NCBI RefSeq assembly: GCF_030817495.1
Contig: NZ_JAUSZK010000001.1
Span: forward strand, 4,071,001 to 4,135,000
Length of the DNA: 64,000 nt
Direction of reading: 5' to 3'
Source of the DNA: Streptomyces sp. V3I7
Lineage (GTDB): Bacteria > Actinomycetota > Actinomycetes > Streptomycetales > Streptomycetaceae
Below, piece by piece: positions 49,808 to 59,854 of the stretch. A program made the translations under genes and the position numbers. The notes under the pieces are model-generated. The model had not been told where the DNA came from. It was given only the letters and a program-made list of their open reading frames with translations, and made no database searches. Position 1 is the stretch's first letter. Each line of letters begins with the position of its first letter.

Positions 49808-50764
49808 ATGATGAACAGAAAGCACGTCCGCCGTGCCGCTGCCGCCGGCGCCGTCCTCCTCGGTGTCACCGGCATGAGCGCCTGTGCGGCCGCCAAGACC
49901 TCGTCGTCGGGCAGCTCCGACCAGGTGACCATCGCGGTGCCGTCCTGGGTCGGCGCCGAGGCCAACGCGGCCGTGGCGAAGTACCTCCTGGAGAACGAGC
50001 TCGACACCAAGGTCAAGACGACGCAGCTCGACGAGTCGGTCGCCTTCGACGCGCTCAACAGCGGCAAGGCCGACGCGATCCTGGAGGACTGGGGCGGGGC
50101 CCCGCAGAAGGTCAAGCTGTACGTCGACAACAAGAAGTCGGTCGTCGAGGGCGGCGACCTCGGCGTGGTCGGGCACATCGGCTGGTACATACCGAAGTAC
50201 CTGGCCGACAAGCACCCGGACATCACGGACGCCAAGAACCTCAACAAGTACGCGTCCCTGTTCAAGACCGCGGAGAGCGGCAACAAGGGCCAGCTGCTGG
50301 AGGGTTCGCCGTCGTACACCACCAACGACGACGCCCTCATCAAGAACCTGAAGCTGAACCTCAAGACGGTCTACGCGGGTTCCGAGGCCGCCCAGATCAC
50401 CCAGATCCGGGAGAACTACAAGGCCAAGAAGCCGTTCATCAGCTACTGGTGGACGCCGCAGTGGCTCAACAACCAGCTCGACCTGGTCGAGGTGAAGCTG
50501 CCCCCGTACAAGGAGGGCTGCGACGCCGACGCCAAGAAGGTCTCCTGCGGCTACGCCAAGACCCCGCTGCAGAAGTACCTGAGCGCCGACTTCGCCAAGA
50601 ACAACAAGAAGGCGGCCCAGTTCCTGAAGAACTTCAAGTGGACCTCCGAGCAGCAGAACGAGGTGGCCGCGCTCATCGCCGACAAGAAGATGAGCCCGGA
50701 GAAGGCCGCCGAGAAGTGGGTCAAGGACAACCCTGACGTCTGGAAGCAGTGGCTGCCCAAGTAA
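49808..50764 (+). CDS. Glycine betaine-binding lipoprotein of the ABC transporter
   Basis: A 318-residue OpuAC/ProX-type solute-binding protein. A signal peptide with lipobox VTGMSAC (Cys26) anchors it outside the membrane. The mature part begins VTIAVPSWVGAEANAAVAKY, whose Trp is typical of the aromatic cage for quaternary amines; further Trp in DWGGAPQ, GHIGWYI and SYWWTPQW fit. ATG 49808 is followed by a second ATG. It is last in the betaine operon and is followed by a terminator. Confidence 0.93.
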   Translation: MMNRKHVRRAAAAGAVLLGVTGMSACAAAKTSSSGSSDQVTIAVPSWVGAEANAAVAKYLLENELDTKVKTTQLDESVAFDALNSGKADAILEDWGGAPQKVKLYVDNKKSVVEGGDLGVVGHIGWYIPKYLADKHPDITDAKNLNKYASLFKTAESGNKGQLLEGSPSYTTNDDALIKNLKLNLKTVYAGSEAAQITQIRENYKAKKPFISYWWTPQWLNNQLDLVEVKLPPYKEGCDADAKKVSCGYAKTPLQKYLSADFAKNNKKAAQFLKNFKWTSEQQNEVAALIADKKMSPEKAAEKWVKDNPDVWKQWLPK

Positions 50765-50782
50765 AGCGCCACAGGCCGGAAT

Positions 50783-50818
50783 CGGAGGCCGCCCGGGGTG
50801 ACTCCCGGGCGGCCTCCG
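50783..50818 (+). terminator. Terminator after the betaine operon
   Basis: CGGAGGCCGCCCGGG and its complement make a 15-bp stem with a 6-base loop. The operon ends 19 bases upstream, and the hairpin also faces the convergent AhpD-like gene. Confidence 0.85.
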
Positions 50819-50830
50819 GCCGTTGTGTGG

Positions 50831-51328
50831 TCAGCGGTGGTGGCCCGCCTCGTAGTGGCCCGGCGTCATCCGGGTGGTCACCCCGAACCGGTTCCACGCG
50901 TTGATCACCGCGATGGCCCCGATCAGCCGGGCCAGTCCGGCCTCGTCGAAGTGCTGGGCGGCCCGCTCGTACACCTCGTCCGGCACGAAGCCGTCGGTGA
51001 GGACCGTGACGGCCTCGGTGAGCTCGATCGCCGCCAGCTCCTTCTCCGTGTAGAAGTGCCGCGACTCCTCCCAGGCGCTCAGCTGCACGATCCGCTCGAC
51101 GCGCTCCCCGGCCGCGAGCGCGTCCTTGGTGTGCATGTCGAGGCAGAACGCGCAGCGGTTGAGCTGCGAGGCGCGGATCTTCACCAGTTCGTACAGGGCG
51201 GGGTCAAGGCCCTGCCGGGCGGCGGCGTCCACCCGGACCATCGCCTTGTAGACGTCGGGCGCGTGCTCGGTCCAGTGCAGGCGGGGAGGGGTCTCGGGGG
51301 CGTACCGGGCGGTGTCTTCCGTGGTCAT
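50831..51328 (-). CDS. Carboxymuconolactone decarboxylase/AhpD-like family protein
   Basis: A 165-residue protein of the alkylhydroperoxidase-like fold. NRCAFCLDMHTKDALAAG has the redox CxxC followed by the conserved His. Such proteins act as small peroxidases or decarboxylases. It is divergent from a MocR regulator with only 47 bases between the starts, a common pairing in which the regulator controls the enzyme. Confidence 0.9.
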   Translation of the reverse strand: MTTEDTARYAPETPPRLHWTEHAPDVYKAMVRVDAAARQGLDPALYELVKIRASQLNRCAFCLDMHTKDALAAGERVERIVQLSAWEESRHFYTEKELAAIELTEAVTVLTDGFVPDEVYERAAQHFDEAGLARLIGAIAVINAWNRFGVTTRMTPGHYEAGHHR

Positions 51329-51375
51329 GTCCTCGACCCTAGGAGCGGGGCGGCCCAGGGGTATGGTCCATTTCC
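51329..51375. promoter_or_regulatory. Shared promoter region of AhpD-like gene and MocR regulator
   Basis: TATGGT at 51362-51367 is a good -10 for the regulator and ends eight bases before its ATG, implying a leaderless transcript. The same stretch has ATGG repeated at 51364 and 51376 around CC-ATTT-CC, a possible autoregulatory site. Confidence 0.5.
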
Positions 51376-52788
51376 ATGGGGAATTCCCGGGCCACTCTCG
51401 GAGTCGACCTGCACGTGGAGCCGTCCGCCGCGGGCGGTCTGCGCCGCGGTCTGACCGACGCGCTGCGCGACGCCGTCCGCACCGGCCGGCTCGCCGCCGG
51501 CACCCGGCTGCCCTCCTCGCGCTCGCTGGCCGCCGACCTCGGCATCGCGCGCAACACGGTCGCCGAGGCGTACGCCGACCTGGTCGCCGAGGGCTGGCTC
51601 ACCGCCCGGCAGGGCTCGGGCACCCGCGTGGCGACCGGCGTGGCCACCGCGCCCACCGGGCGGCGCGAGAAGGCCGCCCCACCGCGCCGCCGCGTTTCCG
51701 ACCGCCCCGCCTACGACCTCAAGCCCGGCACGCCCGACCTCGCGGCCTTCCCCCGCGCCGAGTGGCTCAAGGCCGCCCGCCGCGCCCTCGGCGCCGCCCC
51801 CTCCGAGGCCCTCGGCTACGGCGACCCGTGCGGCCGCCCCGAGCTGCGCACCGCCCTCGCCGGCTACCTCTCCCGCTCCCGGGGCGTACGCGCCGACCCG
51901 GACAACATCCTTGTCTGCGCGGGCATTTCGCACGGTCTGCGGATCCTCGCCACGGTGCTGCGCGCCCGGGGCGCCGGAAGCGTCGCCGTCGAGTCGTACG
52001 GCCTCGACGTCCACTGGCGGATCCTGGCCGCGGCCGGCCTTGCCACGCACCCGCTGCCGTACGACGAACTCGGCACGGACACCGGCGACTTGGCCGGGAC
52101 CGATGCGGGAGCGGTGCTGCTCACGCCCGCCCACCAGTTCCCGATGGGCACCTCCCTGCGCCCCGACCGGCGCGCCGCCGCCGTGGACTGGGCGCGCCGC
52201 ACCGGCGGCTTCGTCCTGGAGGACGACTACGACGGCGAGTTCCGCTACGACCGCCGCCAACCGGTCGGCGCCCTGCAGGGGTTGGCACCCGAGCACGTGG
52301 TCTACCTGGGCACCGCCAGCAAGTCCCTCGCCCCCGGGCTCCGGCTGGCGTGGATGGTGCTGCCGCCGTCCCTCGCGCGGGAGTGCGCGGCGGCCAAGGG
52401 CGACAGCGACACCTGCGGAGTGCTGGAACAGCTCACCCTGGCGGAGTTCCTCACCTCCGGCGCGTACGACCGGCACGTCCGCGCCGCCCGGCTGCGCTAC
52501 CGGCGCCGCCGCGACGCGCTCGTCGCGGCCCTCGCCGCCCGCGCGCCCGAGGTGCGCGTCACCGGGATCGCGGCCGGACTGCACGCCGTCCTGCGCCTGC
52601 CGCAGGGCAGCGAACCCCCGGTCGTCCAGGCCGCCGCCTGGCAGGGACTGGCGCTGCACGGGCTCTCCTTCTACCGCCATGAACAGGCCCGCGCCGAGCG
52701 GCCGGACGCCCTGGTCGTCGGCTACGGCACCCCGCCGGACCACGCGTGGGCGGGGGCACTGGAAGCGCTGTGCCGGGTGCTGCCCTGA
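51376..52788 (+). CDS. MocR-family regulator (GntR HTH fused to aminotransferase-like domain)
   Basis: A 470-residue transcription factor. The N-terminal GntR winged helix (about 15-80) is GLRRGLTDALRDAVRTGRLA then LPSSRSLAADLGIARNTVAE. A linker leads to a fold-type I aminotransferase domain with the PLP Lys in GTASKSLAPGLRLAW and Asp/Tyr in LEDDYDGEFRYD. MocR proteins use PLP to sense amino compounds. The likely target is the divergent AhpD-like gene and its own promoter. Confidence 0.92.
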   Translation: MGNSRATLGVDLHVEPSAAGGLRRGLTDALRDAVRTGRLAAGTRLPSSRSLAADLGIARNTVAEAYADLVAEGWLTARQGSGTRVATGVATAPTGRREKAAPPRRRVSDRPAYDLKPGTPDLAAFPRAEWLKAARRALGAAPSEALGYGDPCGRPELRTALAGYLSRSRGVRADPDNILVCAGISHGLRILATVLRARGAGSVAVESYGLDVHWRILAAAGLATHPLPYDELGTDTGDLAGTDAGAVLLTPAHQFPMGTSLRPDRRAAAVDWARRTGGFVLEDDYDGEFRYDRRQPVGALQGLAPEHVVYLGTASKSLAPGLRLAWMVLPPSLARECAAAKGDSDTCGVLEQLTLAEFLTSGAYDRHVRAARLRYRRRRDALVAALAARAPEVRVTGIAAGLHAVLRLPQGSEPPVVQAAAWQGLALHGLSFYRHEQARAERPDALVVGYGTPPDHAWAGALEALCRVLP

Positions 52789-52911
52789 GGCGGAGACGTC
52801 AGGCGAACCGAGGGGTGCCGACGGCTTCACTCACCCCGGTCACTAGGCTGACAATCGCATGCATCCGGCCCATCGTGCGCCGGACACCGAACAGCGACGG
52901 GGGAAACAGAC

Positions 52912-53280
52912 ATGGCGAACGCACACAGGCAACTCCGTTCCACCACGGTCGTCCTCGGCGGCATGGGGCTGCTCGCGGCCGCCCTCACCTCCTGCTCCTC
53001 CGCCCCCGACAAGCGCTGCGTCGACCGCGACAGCTACCAGCTCGGCCGGGGCTACCAGATCGTCGCCGACAAGAACTGCACCTCCACCAAGAGCTCCATC
53101 AACGGGGCCTGGTATTACGGCGGGAAGAAGAAGAGCGACTGGGTGTCCGGGGGCTCCTTCACCCGGCCCAGCAAGGGCTCCGGCCGCTCAGGCCGCTCCG
53201 GCGGTCACTCCTACGGCGACCACGACGGCGTGCACCGCGGCGGCTTCGGCAGCAAGGGCGGTGGCAGCCACGGCGGCTGA
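52912..53280 (+). CDS. Small lipoprotein, Gly/Ser-rich
   Basis: A 122-residue protein with a lipoprotein signal: hydrophobic VVLGGMGLLAAA and lipobox ALTSC (Cys28). The mature region has two Cys (KRCVDRDSYQLGRGYQ, KNCTSTKSS) and a Gly/Ser/His-rich tail. The family commonly precedes a glutathionylspermidine synthase-like gene, as here (32 bases upstream of it), with no known role. A TAGGCT at 52845-52850 may be its -10. Confidence 0.78.
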   Translation: MANAHRQLRSTTVVLGGMGLLAAALTSCSSAPDKRCVDRDSYQLGRGYQIVADKNCTSTKSSINGAWYYGGKKKSDWVSGGSFTRPSKGSGRSGRSGGHSYGDHDGVHRGGFGSKGGGSHGG

Positions 53281-53312
53281 CCGGTCGACGTAACGAGACG
53301 TAAGAACACGAG

Positions 53313-54497
53313 ATGGAACGCCGCAGGATCGACCCCCGCCCCGGCTGGCAGCAGACCGTCGAGGGACAGGGCCTCGTCTACCCGCTCACCCGCCTCCCCG
53401 ACGACACTCTGAGCCCCTACTGGGACGAGAGCGCGTACTACGTCTTCTCCCTCGACGAGGTCGAGGCGCTGGAGGACGTCGTCGAGGAGCTGCACCGCAT
53501 GTGTCTGGTCGCGGCCGAGCACATCGTCACCGAGGACCGCTTCGCCGACCTCGGCATCACCGACCCGCGCATCGCACGGGCGGTCGCCGAGGCCTGGCAC
53601 CGTCGCGCCGAACTGCCGTCCGTCTACGGCCGGTTCGACCTCCGCTACGACGGCACGGGCCCGGCGAAGCTCCTGGAGTACAACGCCGACACACCCACCT
53701 CTCTGGTCGAGGCCGCCTCGCCCCAGTGGTTCTGGATGGAGGACCGCTTCCCCGGCGCCGACCAGTGGAACTCCCTGCACGAACGCCTCGTCGCCGCCTG
53801 GAAGAAGCAGTCCGCGCTCCTCCCGCCGGGCAGCCCTTTGTACTTCGCGCACTCCTGCGACGACGAACTCGGCGAAGACCTGATGACCGTCGCCTATCTG
53901 AAGGAGACGGCCGAACAGGCGGGCGTGGACACCGACTGGATCTCCATGGAGGAGATCGGCTGGGACCCGCTCTCCGGCCGCTTCGTCGACAACAGCCTGC
54001 GTTTCATCCGCAGCTGCTTCAAGCTCTACCCCTGGGAGTGGCTCGCCACCGACGACTTCGGCGGCCATGTCCTCGACACCCTCGACAACGGCGGCGGCAC
54101 CGGCTCCACCCTGTGGATCGAACCCGCCTGGAAGATGCTGCTGAGCAACAAGGCGCTGCTCGCGATCCTCTGGGAGCTGTACCCCGGCCACCCCAACCTG
54201 CTGCCCGCCTACCTCGACGGCCCGCGCGAGCTCGCGGAGACCACCGGCTGGGTCGCCAAGCCGCTCCTCGGCCGCGAGGGCGCCGGTGTCACGCTCCACC
54301 AGCCCGGCGAGACCCCGGCCGTGCCGGAAGAGGCCTGCTGCTACCAGGAGTTGGCGCTCCTGCCCGCCTTCGACGGCAACCACGTCGTCCTCGGCGCCTG
54401 GGTCGTCGAGAACGAGTCGGCGGGCCTCGGCATCCGCGAGTCGTCGGGCCTGGTCACGGACGCCTACGCCCGCTTCCTGCCCCACGTGATCCTCTGA
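53313..54497 (+). CDS. Glutathionylspermidine synthase-like ATP-grasp protein
   Basis: A 394-residue C-terminal-type glutathionylspermidine synthase domain protein with an ATP-grasp ligase fold. Recognisable are the start RRIDPRPGWQQTVEGQGLVY, YGRFDLRYDGTGPAKLLEYN and the metal-binding PLLGREGAGV region. Streptomyces make mycothiol, not trypanothione, so the amide product is unknown. It forms an operon with the upstream lipoprotein. The last codons and stop (VIL-stop) are duplicated once immediately downstream. Confidence 0.88.
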   Translation: MERRRIDPRPGWQQTVEGQGLVYPLTRLPDDTLSPYWDESAYYVFSLDEVEALEDVVEELHRMCLVAAEHIVTEDRFADLGITDPRIARAVAEAWHRRAELPSVYGRFDLRYDGTGPAKLLEYNADTPTSLVEAASPQWFWMEDRFPGADQWNSLHERLVAAWKKQSALLPPGSPLYFAHSCDDELGEDLMTVAYLKETAEQAGVDTDWISMEEIGWDPLSGRFVDNSLRFIRSCFKLYPWEWLATDDFGGHVLDTLDNGGGTGSTLWIEPAWKMLLSNKALLAILWELYPGHPNLLPAYLDGPRELAETTGWVAKPLLGREGAGVTLHQPGETPAVPEEACCYQELALLPAFDGNHVVLGAWVVENESAGLGIRESSGLVTDAYARFLPHVIL

Positions 54498-54519
54498 GGG
54501 CCCCGTGATCCTCTGAGGG
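54485..54519 (+). repeat. Stop-codon-spanning 16-bp direct repeat
   Basis: CGTGATCCTCTGAGGG occurs at 54485-54500, where it encodes the VIL-stop end of the synthase gene, and again at 54504-54519, a 19-base period. The second copy is non-coding. Confidence 0.85.
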
Positions 54520-54524
54520 GGGTG

Positions 54525-55730
54525 CTAGACGCCCAGGACCGCCCGCAGCTGGTCGAGGCCCCAGTCCAGGTCCTCCTCGCTGATCATCAGGGGCGGCGCG
54601 ATCCGGATCGTCCGGCCGTGGGTGTCCTTGGCCAGGACACCCCGGTCCATCAGCCGCTCCGACACCTGCCGGCCCGTACCGACCGCGGGGGAGACGTCCA
54701 CTCCGGCCCACAGGCCCCGCCCGCGCACCGCCGTTACCTTTCCGGTGCCGAGCAGCGCCTGCAGCTCGCGGTGCAGATGCTCGCCCAGCCGCGCGGAGCG
54801 CTCCTGGTACTCGCCCGAGCGCAGCATCGCCATCACCTCCAGCGCCACCGCGCACGCCAGCGGATTCCCGCCGAACGTCGACCCGTGCTCGCCCGGCTGG
54901 AACACCCCGAGCACGTCCGCGCTCGCCACCACCGCCGACACTGGCAGGATCCCGCCGCCCAGCGCCTTCCCCAGTACATACACATCCGGCTCGACGCCCT
55001 CGTCCTCGCACGCGAAGGTCCGCCCGGTCCTGCCGAGGCCCGACTGGATCTCGTCCGCCATGAACAGCACGTTCCGCTCCCGGGTCAGCTCCCGCACCGC
55101 CCGCAGATAGCCCTCCGGCGGCACGATCACCCCCGCCTCGCCCTGGATCGGCTCGATCAGCACCGCGACCGTGTTCTCGGTCATCGCCGACTCCATCGCG
55201 GTCAGGTCCCCGTACGGCACGATCTGGAAGCCCGGCGTGTACGGCCCGAAGTCCGCCCGCGCCTCCGGATCGGTGGAGAAGCTGATCACCGTCGTCGTCC
55301 GGCCATGGAAGTTGCCCCCGGCCACCACGATCTTCGCCATCTCCCCGGGCACCCCCTTGACCCGGTACCCCCACTTCCGGGCCGTCTTCACCGCGGTCTC
55401 CACCGCCTCCACGCCCGTGTTCATCGGCAGCACCATCTCCATGCCGCACAGCTGCGCCAGTTCCTCGCAGAACCGGGCGAAGAGGTCGTGGTGGAAGGCC
55501 CGGGAGGTCAGCGTCACCCGCTCCAGCTGCGCCTTGGCCGCGTCCACCAGCCGCGGGTTGCGGTGCCCGAAGTTCAGCGCCGAGTACCCGGCGAGCAGAT
55601 CGAGGTAGCGGCGGCCCTCGACATCCGTCACCCAGGCGCCGTCCGCGGTGGCCACGACCACCGGCAGCGGGTGGTAGTTGTGCGCGCTGCGGGCGTCGGC
55701 AGCGGCGATGAGCGTCTCCGTAGCGTTCAC
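54525..55730 (-). CDS. rocD: Ornithine aminotransferase
   Basis: A 401-residue class III aminotransferase converting ornithine and 2-oxoglutarate to glutamate semialdehyde. Signatures are NYHPLPVVVATADGAWVTDV at the N-terminus, MNTGVEAVETAVKTARKWGY, the PLP region LFMADEIQSGLGRTGRTFAC and Lys in VLGKALGGG, then HGSTFGGNPLACAVA. The GTG start at 55730 follows CTGGAGATCCC; the longer frame upstream is a shadow of glyA. It is divergent from glyA. Confidence 0.93.
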   Translation of the reverse strand: MNATETLIAAADARSAHNYHPLPVVVATADGAWVTDVEGRRYLDLLAGYSALNFGHRNPRLVDAAKAQLERVTLTSRAFHHDLFARFCEELAQLCGMEMVLPMNTGVEAVETAVKTARKWGYRVKGVPGEMAKIVVAGGNFHGRTTTVISFSTDPEARADFGPYTPGFQIVPYGDLTAMESAMTENTVAVLIEPIQGEAGVIVPPEGYLRAVRELTRERNVLFMADEIQSGLGRTGRTFACEDEGVEPDVYVLGKALGGGILPVSAVVASADVLGVFQPGEHGSTFGGNPLACAVALEVMAMLRSGEYQERSARLGEHLHRELQALLGTGKVTAVRGRGLWAGVDVSPAVGTGRQVSERLMDRGVLAKDTHGRTIRIAPPLMISEEDLDWGLDQLRAVLGV

Positions 55731-55823
55731 GGGATCTCCAGGGAGCCAGAGAGTCGAGGTCAGTCCCCTTCCTACCGTCGCTCGCGCGGCCGACGCGGGA
55801 ACCGCACCGTCCGGCGCGCCCGG

Positions 55824-55916
55824 TAGGCTGGCCAGCGGGCCGTGACTGGCGCGCTGGGATGGGACCGACCATCGGGGAGCGGCCCGAGCGAACAACGAGT
55901 GCCGTGCGCCTGGGCC
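55824..55916 (+). ncRNA. ZTP riboswitch (pfl motif) upstream of glyA
   Basis: A -10-like TAGGCT (55824-55829) is followed by the conserved ZTP aptamer blocks: GGGCCGTGACTGGCG (about 55837-55851), CCATCGGGGAGCGG (near 55869-55882) and GCCGTGCGCCTGGGC (55901-55915). Spacing between the P1/P2 part and the P3 part is normal. It ends 40 bases before glyA. ZTP/ZMP accumulates when 10-formyl-THF is low, so it should activate glyA, which supplies one-carbon units. Confidence 0.9.
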
Positions 55917-57375
55917 GAACCGAGCACGCCGACACGCCCTGTCCGGAGGTCCCCGATGCCCGAGAATTCCGCCCCCCTCTCCACCGAGTCCACCGCCTTC
56001 CGCGCCGCCCTCGGCGTGATCCGCACCGTCGAGCCGCGCGTGGCCGACGCCATCGGCCAGGAGCTGCACGACCAGCGCGAGATGCTCAAGCTGATCGCCT
56101 CCGAGAACTACGCGTCCCCGGCCACCCTCCTCGCGATGGGCAACTGGTTCAGCGACAAGTACGCCGAGGGCACCGTCGGCCGCCGCTTCTACGCCGGCTG
56201 CCGCAACGTCGACACCGTCGAGTCCCTCGCCGCCGAGCACGCGCGCGAGCTGTTCGGCGCCCGGCACGCCTACGTCCAGCCACACTCCGGCATCGACGCC
56301 AACCTCGTCGCCTTCTGGTCGGTCCTCGCCGACCGGGTCGAGGTCCCGTTCCTGGAGAAGGCGGGCGCCCGCCAGGTCAACGACCTCACCGAGGCCGACT
56401 GGGCCGAGCTGCGCCAGGCCTTCGGCAACCAGCGCATGCTCGGCATGTCCCTGGACGCCGGCGGCCACCTCACCCACGGCTTCCGCCCGAACATCAGCGG
56501 CAAGATGTTCGACCAGCGCTCCTACGGCACCGACCCCGCCACCGGCCTCATCGACTACGAGGCCCTGCGCGCCCAGGCCCGCGAGTTCAAGCCGCTGATC
56601 CTCGTCGCGGGCTACTCGGCGTACCCCCGTCTGGTGAACTTCCGGATCATGCGGGAGATCGCGGACGAGGTCGGCGCGACGCTCATGGTCGACATGGCGC
56701 ACTTCGCGGGCCTGGTCGCGGGCAAGGTCCTCACCGGCGACTTCGACCCGGTCCCGCACGCCCAGATCGTCACCACCACGACCCACAAGTCGCTGCGCGG
56801 CCCGCGCGGCGGCATGGTCCTGTGCGACGACTCCCTGAAGGACCAGGTCGACCGCGGCTGCCCGATGGTCCTCGGCGGCCCGCTCCCGCACGTCATGGCC
56901 GCCAAGGCCGTCGCCCTCGCCGAGGCCCGGCAGCCCTCCTTCCAGGACTACGCCCAGCGCATCGTCGACAACTCCCGCGCGCTGGCCGACGGCCTGATGC
57001 GGCGCGGCGCCACCCTGGTCACCGGCGGGCACCGACAACCACCTCAACCTGATCGACGTCGCCGGCTCCTACGGCCTCACCGGCCGCCAGGCCGAGTCCG
57101 CCCTGCTGGACTCCGGCATCGTCACCAACCGCAACGCCATCCCGGCCGACCCCAACGGCGCCTGGTACACCTCCGGCATCCGCATCGGCACCCCGGCCCT
57201 GACCACCCGTGGCCTCGGCACCGCCGAGATGGACGAGGTCGCCGGCCTCATCGACCGCGTCCTGACCACCACCGAACCCGGCACCACCAAGTCCGGCGCC
57301 CCCTCCAAGGCCCAGCACGTCCTGGACCCGAAGACCGCCGACGAGATCTCCCACCGCGCCACCGACCTCGTGGCC

Positions 57376-58978
<1,603 letters not shown>

Positions 58979-59128
58979 ACCGGCCCCTCGGACACACGTT
59001 CCCCTGGGCAGAGCGCCGCACATCACTCCGGTTGCGCCTGCCCAGGGCACATCCGTGGCCGTACAGTCGATAGCCGGACGGCTGAGCACGAACCCGGCAA
59101 CCCAGCCGACACGACGACAGGAGACGAC

Positions 59129-59710
59129 GTGGGGACCGTAACGATCGGCGTGTCGATCGCGGTCCCGGAGCCTCACGGCAGCCTGCTCCAGGAGCGGCGC
59201 ACGGGCTTCGGCGACGCCGCGGCTCACGGCATCCCCACGCACGTCACGCTGCTGCCGCCGACCGAGATCGACCACGCCGACCTGCCCGCCGTCGAGGCGT
59301 ACCTGACCGAGGTCGCCGCCACCGGGCGCCCCTTCCGGATGCGGCTGTCCGGCACGGGCACCTTCCGGCCCCTGTCGCCGGTCGTGTTCGTCCAGGTGGC
59401 CGAGGGCGCCGAGGAGTGCACCCGGCTCCAGCGGCAGGTCCGCGACGCGTCGGGCCCCATGGCGCGCGAGCTGCAGTTCCCGTACCACCCGCACGTCACC
59501 GTGGCCCACGGCATCGACGAGGCGGCGATGGACCGCGCGTTCCGCGAGCTCGCCGGCTTCGAGGCCGAGTGGCCCTGCACCGGCTTCGCGCTCTACGAGC
59601 AGGGCCCGGACGATGTGTGGCGCAAGCTGCGGGAGTTCACCTTCGGCGGCGGCTCCGTGGTGCCGCCCCAGGCGGGTCCCGCCGAGCGCGGCACGATCGC
59701 CAGCCGCTGA
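59129..59710 (+). CDS. 2H phosphoesterase superfamily (2'-5' RNA ligase-like) protein
   Basis: A 193-residue protein with two HxT motifs, THVTLLPP (about 38-45) and HPHVTVAHG (about 120-128), defining the 2H phosphoesterase/LigT fold. Such enzymes open cyclic phosphates on RNA or nucleotides. The start is GTG 59129 with AGGAGA upstream. The last codons (IASR-stop) begin a 32-bp tandem repeat. Confidence 0.88.
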   Translation: MGTVTIGVSIAVPEPHGSLLQERRTGFGDAAAHGIPTHVTLLPPTEIDHADLPAVEAYLTEVAATGRPFRMRLSGTGTFRPLSPVVFVQVAEGAEECTRLQRQVRDASGPMARELQFPYHPHVTVAHGIDEAAMDRAFRELAGFEAEWPCTGFALYEQGPDDVWRKLREFTFGGGSVVPPQAGPAERGTIASR

Positions 59711-59838
59711 CCCGGGCGCTCCGCTGGATCGCCAGCCGCTGACCCGGGCGCTCCGCTGGATCGCCAGCCGCTGACCCGGGCGCCACGCTGGATCGTCAGC
59801 CGCTGACCCGGGCGCCACGCTGGATCGCCAGCCGCTGA
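59698..59838 (+). repeat. 32-bp tandem repeat, 4.4 copies, spanning a stop codon
   Basis: Units at 59698, 59730, 59762 and 59794 plus a partial copy at 59826 read CGCCAGCCGCTGACCCGGGC followed by a GCTCCGCTGGAT or GCCACGCTGGAT end. The first unit encodes the end of the phosphoesterase. The rest fill the gap to the convergent DprE2 gene. Confidence 0.92.
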
Positions 59839-59854
59839 TCGTCCGGAACGTCGG

